In this document: one piece after another, positions 57,235 to 64,000 of the stretch
Numbering within the stretch: position 1 is the stretch's first letter
How the letters are laid out: the number at the start of each line of letters is the position of its first letter
Origin: Pictodentalium vernedei
Taxonomy: Eukaryota > Mollusca > Scaphopoda > Dentaliida > Dentaliidae
Length of the DNA stretch: 64,000 nucleotides
Direction of reading: 5' to 3'
Assembly (NCBI GenBank): GCA_031216915.1
Contig: CM062292.1
Location: forward strand, 69,676,790 to 69,740,789
The notes under the pieces: model-generated
Database searches by the model: none
Told to the model about the DNA's origin: nothing
The model's input: the letters and a program-made list of their open reading frames with translations, nothing else
Translations under genes and position numbers: made by a program

Positions 57235-57625
57235 CATTTATTTATTAAGGTTTAATGACACTTTAACAGCCAAGGTCATATCATGTCTTTGACAGTTTTA
57301 TGGGTGGAGGAAGCCAGAGAACCCAGAGAGAACAACCGAACAACAACGAGCAGCTGCCAGCTCCCCAGTGTCATAACTCGGCACTGCAATATAGGGAAGG
57401 TTAGATTGGTGAAGACATACGCACCATTGATGTGCAGTACGCCTTAGTACACGGAATCATTGTGCCCCCATGTGGACATTTGGTGTTTAGTGCCTTGCCC
57501 AAGGACACAGTATGGGTGTCCAAATCGATCGCTCAGATGGTCATCCATCCAAAGACTAACCGGGCTCGTTGCTTAACTTCGGTGATCTGATGAGAACTGG
57601 TTAGAACAACACCGCCACGCTCCCA
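57235..57625 (-). mobile_element. 5S rRNA-headed SINE
   Basis: On the minus strand the head reads 'ctcatcagatcaccgaagtt', 'aagcaacgagcccggttagt', 'ctttggatggatgacc', clearly 5S rRNA, including the internal promoter region. The body has 'gtgtccttgggcaaggcac' and 'gcgtactgcacatcaatgg', the same body as the tRNA-headed SINEs at 8637 and 11886. The tail is T-rich on + (TTTATTTATTAAGG). Confidence 0.82.
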
Positions 57626-57639
57626 AAATGCCATTCAAA

Positions 57640-58510
57640 ACTAGGTTAAGAGAGAAGTAGTATTGAGCAGAAACCGACATTGATGTGTATAGTGCAGTAA
57701 CAGTTACAATAAGTTGTGTGGTAAATGCAATAAGATTCTTTTTCTTGTTTCTTTACTGATAATATCATTTCCACTGGGGTGGTATCATCAGTACAGAAAG
57801 GAATGAGAATTTTATTGCAGTTATCCTACAATTTATTCTGCTGACCGGTAAGGTGATAATACAGTTGAATGTGTATAGATCAGTATCTGTGGCCATAACT
57901 TTGTGGCATAACAGCAACAAAAGTTTTTCTCTCATGTCTACTGAAAATACAACCTCATAGGTTGGGCTGGAATCATCAGTACAGAAATGAAAGGGCCATT
58001 TTCTTTCAGTTATCCTCAACTTATCTACATGTAGTAAGATTGAAAGCTGAAGCAAATTTCTCAATGATGTACATCCAAACTAAAGAATGGTGACCGCATC
58101 GCCTTTGCCAGTCACAAGCACTCAGTTACCCCAAATGGTAGCATCATGATAACTTGAATATCATTGTCGGCACCTAAACTTTGAGTTAACAAGTTTTGAC
58201 TGTATGGCTTTTTGGTGATTATATCATAAAGGGGTCTGGGAAACAACTTGTTTCAAAGTATTTGAGAGTTATTACCCTTGTTGAATCTGGATGGTGGAGG
58301 ATTGGCTATCCCATGGCATTGCACTTGTTATGATGATAATGAAACTTGAAGAAGTGGGGATGGCGGATTTTGGCCATTAACTTTGGCCACACCATCACTT
58401 CTAAGCAATGACTCTTAGGGAAGTTGGAAGGATGCACAAGCAGAATACTCAATTTAGTTGGTAACCATTGTTTTCTACCAGTATTATGTACTATTTAGTC
58501 ACTAAATGTA
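57640..58510. other. Intron stretch, short internal repeats only
   Basis: 'atcatcagtacagaaa' occurs twice (about 57785 and 57974) in a similar context, suggesting an old duplication of about 190 bases. A 99-codon minus-strand open stretch spans both and is probably a by-product. No gene is recognised. Confidence 0.45.
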
Positions 58511-58520
58511 TTTTTTTTAA

Positions 58521-58762
58521 CCCTTTACACAATGCAGACCTTATAGAAATGTATTATTTTAAATATTGTTTTTTTTCAATTTTTGGAAACATTTGAACAA
58601 AACCATATCATGTGACCCGTCATTGGAACAAGCTTGATGAGCTTGTTCCAATGAGGGATCACGTGATATGGTTTTGTTGAAATGTTTTGAAAATGTTTTG
58701 TTTTTCAACTGCTCAATTTGTATATTATGTGAGTAGATGTGGCCAATTCATTTGGTAAAGGG
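58521..58762. mobile_element. TTAA MITE (family 1) with a perfect central palindrome
   Basis: TTAA lies at 58517-58520; the right site has decayed. The ends are CCCTTTACACAATG and CATTTGGTAAAGGG. The core at about 58604-58678 is 'aaccatatcatgtgaccc', 'cattggaacaagctt' and the complements. Confidence 0.72.
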
Positions 58763-58886
58763 TTCATGGCTTGACCAATGTGTATTAATCCCTGGGATGC
58801 CGATGCTGTTAGAATTCTGTCCTTTTTCTGACCACAACACTAGAATCTTCTCATCTGGGGAAAAGGAAATGTGAAAACATTACATC

Positions 58887-59280
58887 AGGCCTGGCATTCT
58901 TAAAAATGCTGGAGGGCTAAAAATCACTTCCCTCACATGGCCTATGGGAGCGATTAGCTCTCCTCAAGCCTACAAAAGCTAAAAGTGGCAAAATTAAGTT
59001 TTACTGTTAATAAATTCTGCCCAGTGGGCTTTATACATTTTATTTGGTGCGGCTAACAAGATAGTCTCTGTGAGACGGCAACACTGCACCTCCCACACCT
59101 CCGGACCTTTTACAGAGGCAACTAACATAGAGATCTGCAAAGTTGTGGGTTTCATGAATAGGCTGTTATGGTAATTATTTTTTTTTCTAAGGCCAGGAGG
59201 GCTAGTTTTCGGCCTTCTTAATGTTTTTAAGGCAAGCAGTAGGTGAGCAAATAAATCGCTCACTTGAAAATGCCAGGCCT
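58887..59280. mobile_element. hAT-like MITE, 394 bp
   Basis: The ends are AGGCCTGGCATT and AATGCCAGGCCT. It is flanked by 8 bases, ATTACATC (58879-58886) and GTTACATC (59281-59288), with one mismatch. An 8-base duplication is the hAT signature. The 89-codon minus-strand frame inside is not a transposase. Confidence 0.7.
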
Positions 59281-59290
59281 GTTACATCTC

Positions 59291-59480
59291 ATATGCTACA
59301 GTACAGTCGCCATGGAGTGGACTGGTCATAATCCACATGTGGGCAGTGATGACCATGCATGCATTTACCAGGTAATAAATTTCATCATCGGCAAAATTTT
59401 AATAAATGAAGTAACTGGTTATACCCGGTGCTTCATTAATTAAGTTTTTGATGATTATTCCTATAATTAATGTTTAGAAT
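59291..59480 (-). repeat. Foldback repeat related to the window's right edge
   Basis: It shares 'cagtacag', 'gtggactggtca' and the hairpin arm 'acccggtgcttcattaatt' with 63790-64000. The hairpin here is imperfect (about 59402-59443). Confidence 0.5.
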
Positions 59481-59631
59481 CTAATTTTATTGCATCCATG
59501 GAAATATTATCAACCCATATGGAAAGTCACCAGTCCATGTACTGTATTCTTATTTGTTTTTCATAAGTCAGTCTCAATTCTGCATTCTGTATCTCTGAAA
59601 TCTTTGTCCTCTGGTACAGTTGTACCCTACC

Positions 59632-59950
59632 TGTTATTTATTTATTTATTGGTGTTTAAGGCCACATACTTATGCTCAATGGCTAAACATGACCGTGATA
59701 TCTTTGTCCTCTGGTACAGTTGAACCCTACATGTTATTTATTTATTTATTGGTGTTTAAGGTCACATACTTATGCACAATGACTAATCATGACCATGACA
59801 GTTTTACTGGTGGAGGAAGCCGGAGTACCCGGAGAGAACCACCAAGCATCGTTGAGCAACTGAAAGCTCCTCAACATTCTAACTCTGTTCAAGCTCTGCA
59901 CAAGCAGGGTTACAGCAGTTGAAGACGTGCACATTGGCGTGCAGTATGCT
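59632..59950 (-). mobile_element. SINE body and tail, minus strand, with a duplicated tail
   Basis: Two tail copies ('ttatttatttattggtgttt' at about 59636 and 59736) precede the body ('cagttttactggtggagg', 'cgtgcacattggcgtgcagt'). The head is missing: a family 1 MITE fragment begins at about 59951. Confidence 0.7.
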
Positions 59951-60067
59951 CGTCAAGCTCATTCCAATAAGGGGTCATAACCTATGTTTTTGAGACAAAA
60001 ATGAAAATAATAGTTATTCAAGAATTTTTGTTGCAAGTGTCGTCTGCTTTTCACGTTAGGTAAAGGG
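59951..60067 (+). mobile_element. Half of a TTAA MITE (family 1)
   Basis: It runs from the palindrome middle ('aagctcattccaataagggg') to the right end TTAGGTAAAGGG and TTAA (60068-60071). The left half is missing where it meets the SINE. Confidence 0.65.
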
Positions 60068-60228
60068 TTAAAAAAACAAAAAACAATGAAGTCTCCATTA
60101 CACCCATGATAAAGCGTCTTCGTTTGTGCGCCCGGATGCATGACACAATTATTGATTGCATAATTTACTTGTGAAGTTATCATTTATAATCAAACCCGGA
60201 AATCCCAGTAAATCACACTTGGAAAGTA

Positions 60229-60672
60229 ATAAATGCTTGTATTGGATGTACTGATGCCAGATATGTTTATAAACGAGAATAAATTTCTTGAACATATTAC
60301 AAGATTTTTTGTTCAATTAACATATCCTATTTGCAGTTAACTGGGTGAATGCTAGACGCCACTATTAGGGCTTTCATAAAAATGAGGGTACCAAGCCAAA
60401 AGCCAATATTTTCTTTGCTCATGTTCCATATTCAGTCAAACTCAAATAATACTTTGTTTATATAAATTTGTTTTATTACAAATTATTGGAAAGACCATTG
60501 TGCACTCTCCAGTAATTTGTAATAAAACAAATTTTGATGAATAAATTCAGACCACCTAAAAGAATCTAGCCCTCAACCAGTTAATAGGTCAGTTTTGTAC
60601 TGAAGGTATGGTAAATGGTTTTGTATTTGAAAATTATATTCAGTTAACACAATTATTCAGTTAACCCTCTTT
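60229..60672 (+). mobile_element. Decayed pogo-like MITE interrupted by a family 2 MITE
   Basis: 60229-60336 and 60585-60672 match consecutive parts of 10256-10685 ('cttgtattggatgtac', then 'tttgtactgaaggtatgg'). The break falls at a TTAA, where the 60341-60580 MITE sits. Confidence 0.65.
60341..60580. mobile_element. TTAA MITE (family 2) nested in a pogo-like MITE
   Basis: TTAA lies at 60337-60340 and 60581-60584. The length of 240 matches the 242 of the other copies. The core hairpin at about 60468-60535 is 'tttgttttattacaaatta' and its complement. Intact pogo-like copies show the empty site 'gcaattaacag', confirming TTAA duplication. Confidence 0.75.
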
Positions 60673-60749
60673 ACACCAAAGTCTGCATATCAAAATTTCA
60701 AGTGGCAAACTTTCCCCATAATGCAATTAGGAATTTCTGTAACCAGTAT

Positions 60750-61075
60750 TCGTCAGATAACTGAAGTTAAGCAACGTCGAGCCCTGTTAGTCCTTGGATG
60801 GGTCACCTGAGCGATCGATTTGGACTCCCACGTTGTGTCCTTGTACAAGGCTCTTAACCCCTATTGTCCACGTGGAAGCGTGATGACGCTGTATACTAAG
60901 GCATACTGCATGTCGATGATGCACATGTCTTCAACCAATCTAACCCTGCCTGTGCTGCAGTGCAGAGTCACGATGTTGGGGAGCTGTCAGCTGATGGTTC
61001 TCTCCGGGTACTCTGGCTTCCTCCACCCGTAAAACTGTTACCAGCATGATATGACCTTGGCTGTTAAAGAGTTGT
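60750..61075 (+). mobile_element. 5S rRNA-headed SINE, plus strand
   Basis: The head has 'actgaagttaagcaacg' and 'gttagtccttggatggg' (5S internal promoter). The body has 'gttgtgtccttgtacaag', 'actgcatgtcgatgatgcac' and 'gttggggagctgtcag'. It is followed directly by a Harbinger-like MITE. Confidence 0.82.
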
Positions 61076-61078
61076 TAA

Positions 61079-61477
61079 GGCCTAAACAAATAAAAAATAT
61101 GTTTCTCAGGCCCTCTCGCACGGTCCTTTTGGCTGCCGCTTGCTCTCTTTTTATAACCAATTTAAACTTGAAAAAAAAAAAAATTAAATGGTTTATGTCT
61201 GATATCCCAAGTTAAAAAAATTAATGAATTTGTCCCTTGAGTGCAAGAAGGCTTTGCAATGCTTTAGCATTGCAAAGCCTTCTTGCACTCAAGGGATGAA
61301 ATACACCACCACTCTTGCTATTCTGTAGATTATGAGGCCTAAAATTTGAACCAAGAACATGAACTTTTGATGGTAAAGAAGTAATTACTGAAATAAAAAA
61401 TAAAATAAAAAAACGCTCGCCCGCATGCAATTTTACAAATAATGGCCGGAGAAACAGAAGATCTACGTTGTGTAGCC
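61079..61477 (+). mobile_element. Harbinger-like MITE, 399 bp
   Basis: It is flanked by TAA (61076-61078, 61478-61480). The ends are GGCCTAAAC and the inverted TGTAGCC. The core hairpin at about 61231-61298 is perfect over about 30 bases per arm. Confidence 0.85.
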
Positions 61478-61510
61478 TAAACTTTAATAATTATATAAAT
61501 AAATAAATTA

Positions 61511-61671
61511 GAATTTAACCAATTCAGTCTTGCTTGACAGAGCTCTGTCAAACAAGACTGAATTGGTTAAATTCCTGGTTGCATTTTGGGGGAAATTTGC
61601 TGCTTGAAATTTTTGTATTTTATCATCAGTGTTCAGAGGGTTAAGAGATATCCAATTAAATGGGCTCCACT
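61511..61671 (+). mobile_element. Pogo-like MITE remnant with its own hairpin
   Basis: 61511-61574 is a near-perfect palindrome ('aatttaaccaattcagtctt', 'tgacagagctctgtca'). The right end 'aattaaatgggctccact' matches the pogo-like terminus. The hairpin tip is shared with 10379-10441 but the arms differ. Confidence 0.6.
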
Positions 61672-61833
61672 ATATAATTATCTGTGTCACAACCATATTG
61701 TAAACCTGCCATGATAATTCCATTTTCAAAGAGAACTCTGTTGCAATCACAGTTCTTTATCTGGTATGATGTAGAGCTGAAATGGTTAAAGGATTTTCTT
61801 GTTTGATTAATCACATGGATTAAACTTGGTTAA

Positions 61834-62075
61834 CTGGTAGAGTGCTGGAAGCCCATATTTGGGCTTTATTCTGAAGTGCAGGTACCACAGCTTGAAGGCT
61901 CATATTCAGTGAATGTGCTTTGTATTATCTTTGAAGTGATATTATTTAGTCAGTGTAGGGATTGCCTTGTTACAATTTATGGGAGAGTGCCCATAGGCAC
62001 TCTCCCATAAATTGTAACAAGGAAAAGACCTGTGCTGAAGTTGTGATGGCCAAAAATAATTTAGCACTCTACCAG
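61834..62075 (-). mobile_element. TTAA MITE (family 2), inverted copy
   Basis: TTAA lies at 61830-61833 and 62076-62079. At 242 bp it equals 9799-10040 in length, in the opposite orientation, with the same perfect core hairpin (about 61968-62022). Confidence 0.8.
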
Positions 62076-62153
62076 TTAAACCAATTAATCACTTGCACAA
62101 ATATCTATGGGTAGCTGAATAATTGCCATACTGTTGATGATTTACAGCATTAA

Positions 62154-62379
62154 CTCTTTTGCAATGTAATGGACAAAGCCAGCCAGCACGTTATACAAAA
62201 ATCTCCATTCAAATTTTATTATGTTTTCAATTCAATTTTGTCTTAAAAACATAGCTTATGACCCCTCATTGGAACAAGCTCATAAGCTATGTTTTTGAGA
62301 CAAAATTGAAATGTTTTAATAATTCATGAATTTATGTTGCAAGTATCATCTGTTTATAATATCCACATTGGGTAAAGGG
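62154..62379. mobile_element. TTAA MITE (family 1)
   Basis: TTAA lies at 62150-62153. The right end is TTGGGTAAAGGG; its TTAA is lost. The palindrome 'aaaaacatagcttatgaccc' and its complement lies at about 62245-62302 with a shortened tip. Confidence 0.7.
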
Positions 62380-62721
62380 TCAGGAATTACCATTTCCAGC
62401 TACAGATGCAGTGTAATGTTCATGCAAGTGAACAAGTATGTCTGCATGTATCATGCATGCTTTACTGTCTCATATAATTGATGTGAGTCAGTGTGACGAT
62501 GTTTGTTTGACTGTTTTTGAGGAAGTTTGTTCCTTTGTTAACCCATTAAATACAGTAGTTCAAAGTAACGATCAATCAATCAATTACTCTTTTGATTGAT
62601 CAAGACATTGATCATTGGTTAATTGATTAATCGGTTAACCTTTTCAGCTCTAGTATGGCATAATAAGCCTGACACAATTTTTTGTTCATCTTCTCATTAA
62701 TACATTTGCATTTCCATTTAG

Positions 62722-62807
62722 TTATAAAGAAGGGAGCGAGGTTTTAGTAGATACAGCATTGGGAGTTGCTCGAGCTTATATCAACACAGGTGCAGAGGAA
62801 ACCGAAG
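62722..62807 (+). CDS. Host exon: TPR protein, TTC23/TTC23L-like
   Basis: The acceptor is catttccatttag|T. The exon is 86 bases: one base completing Ser from the 45031 exon, then YKEGSEVLVDTALGVARAY and INTGAEETE, ending one base into a codon at GAAG|gtttgt. The pattern (small residues every few positions, ALGVARAY) fits a TPR helix pair. It matches the position in TTC23 after the FLQAH motif. It is the last exon I can see; the following exon lies beyond the window. Confidence 0.6.
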
Positions 62808-62865
62808 GTTTGTGGTTAGAATATTTTATTCAACTCTTGATTAATCATCTGTATCATCATTTCTG

Positions 62866-63240
62866 TTAGTCCTTTACCAAACATGATGATCATGCTATCA
62901 AAAAAATTTTGGGTAAGGTTACACAAAGTAGGTCATGTTTTTTAACTCTCATGCTGCTGGTGGCAATTCCTGCAGAAGACAGGAAATTTCTTGCCATTTA
63001 GATAAGTAAAATTTGAGGTAATTTAACCAAATTTTTCGACAGTCAATATGACAATGCAGGATGGTCTGAGAAACAGATTTTTTTTTTTTAAGCCTAACTC
63101 CAGACATTTTTGTCTTTAGCTTATGACACCTCATTAGAATGAACTGAATGAGTTCTATCCGAAAGGTCATAAGCTATTTTTTGGAGAGGCAAAATTGAAA
63201 AAGAAGTAAAATTTGAAAACCAATTTTTATACGCCCGTTT
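62866..63240. mobile_element. Decayed TTAA MITE (family 1) with a Harbinger fragment
   Basis: The left end is like CCTTTACCAAACATGATG. A palindrome lies at about 63115-63178 ('agcttatgacacctcatt' and an imperfect complement). The piece 63063-63103 ('gtctgagaaacag', 'aagcctaac') is a Harbinger-like MITE end. Confidence 0.5.
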
Positions 63241-63394
63241 TATACTGTTGACAGTTCAATGAAAAACTTTAACGTGCGTATGAATACATATCGACTGGTG
63301 AGAGTGATACACCAGTGCCTTACCTGAGGTGAATTCATATAACCGAATATTTCCACCAGCATGATAGAAAAAAAATGTTTAAATAAACTTGTTT

Positions 63395-63575
63395 GTTAAA
63401 CTTTGCAATTTATTAGAGAGTGCCAAGAGGTACTCTACAATAAATTGTAGCAAAACAATTATTTATGAACAAATTCTTGATGAACTAAGGCACCTTTTGC
63501 TGGTAGTATAGGATTTTTGAAAAAAAATACTCATGTTACAAATCACCTTTGAAAAATAATTTAGAACCCTACCAG
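63395..63575. mobile_element. Decayed TTAA MITE (family 2)
   Basis: The core hairpin 'gcaatttattagagagtgcc' with complement lies at about 63402-63450. The right end is ACCCTACCAG followed by TTAA (63576-63579). The left end is unclear. Confidence 0.6.
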
Positions 63576-63632
63576 TTAATGCCTTCAGAACCTTGAAAAA
63601 AGTTTGCTGTTTGATATGGTGCTTGAAAGGCA

Positions 63633-63716
63633 CAGTGGAGCTCAGTTAATTGAATAACCATTTAGCCAATATTAAGTATTCAATTAACAGGAATATTCAA
63701 TTAACCACAATGTGGT
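63633..63716 (-). mobile_element. End fragment of a pogo-like MITE
   Basis: CAGTGGAGCTCAGTTAATTG is close to the pogo-like terminus, followed by 'attcaattaacagg'. Confidence 0.6.
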
Positions 63717-63789
63717 AATTTTGTTACATCATTCTTATGATGAACTGATGAGCAAAGATAAATTTATGCTTCATATCTTCAAATAGTCA

Positions 63790-64000
63790 AATTCCATGCA
63801 GTACAGCCACTGTGGACTGGTCACTTTCCATGGGTGGGCACGGGTGGACACAATAATATTAGATTGCAAACACTAATTATAGACATACTCATCAAAAATT
63901 TAATGAAGCACCGGGTATGAACCCGGTGCTTCATTAATTAAAATCTTGCTTATGATGATTTTTATTACCTGAAGAAACACATGCATGCACAGCACTGTCC
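63790..64000 (+). repeat. Foldback repeat at the window edge
   Basis: A perfect hairpin at 63900-63938 ('ttaatgaagcaccgggt' and complement, tip 'atga') sits in sequence shared with 59291-59480. The element probably continues past the window. Confidence 0.5.

Noticed and set aside
57765-58064. 99-codon minus-strand open stretch as a gene
   Set aside because: It spans a duplicated noncoding block and shows no domain or splice signals.
58994-59263. 89-codon minus-strand frame as a transposase
   Set aside because: It lies inside a 394 bp hAT-like MITE, is far too short, and has no transposase motif.

Overview
This is a eukaryotic, AT-rich and repeat-packed window: introns of one host gene filled with retrotransposons, SINEs and small DNA transposons. 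No prokaryotic features are present. The repeat types suggest a marine invertebrate (mollusc, brachiopod or non-vertebrate deuterostome). They are DIRS retrotransposons, 5S- and tRNA-headed SINEs, TTAA-, TWA- and TA-flanked MITEs, and CTCACCT-ended elements with tandem arrays. The species cannot be fixed from the sequence alone.

Host gene (+ strand). Three short coding segments look like consecutive exons of a tetratricopeptide protein resembling TTC23/TTC23L: 9577-9703, about 44949-45031, and 62722-62807. A fourth candidate is 1-59. Codon phases match across the first and last gaps. The 9704 donor reads ATATCCTTT and the text before the next exon has TTCCTTGAC, so this 35 kb intron looks U12-type. 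The TTC23 link rests on remembered protein similarity, not a search.

Retrotransposons. Six DIRS-order (tyrosine-recombinase) elements lie in these introns, all on + and each about 7.0-7.1 kb: A 921-8040, B 14025-21025, C 14023-44817 (outer), D 21395-35644, E 21795-28920, F 48613-55742. All have inverted terminal repeats, an internal complementary region (ICR), a Cys-rich gag-like region, an RT/RNase H/Dam-like region and a tyrosine recombinase. They are nested: B sits in the left tip of C, D in the 5' leader of C, and E in the 5' leader of D. E looks whole. A and F are nearly whole, D is moderately broken, and B and C are old and heavily decayed. Every insertion occupies an AT^TTT target with no target duplication.

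Other repeats. 8.0-9.4 kb is a SINE cluster. 9.8-13.9 kb holds palindrome-cored MITEs, two inverted 430 bp pogo-like MITEs and a CTCACCT-ended element. 36.2-38.4 kb is a larger CTCACCT-ended element with a tandem array, inserted in C. 44.4-48.6 kb and 55.7-64.0 kb hold Harbinger-like, piggyBac-like, pogo-like and hAT-like MITEs, a MITE with telomere-like repeats, and SINEs whose common body carries either a 5S rRNA or a tRNA head.
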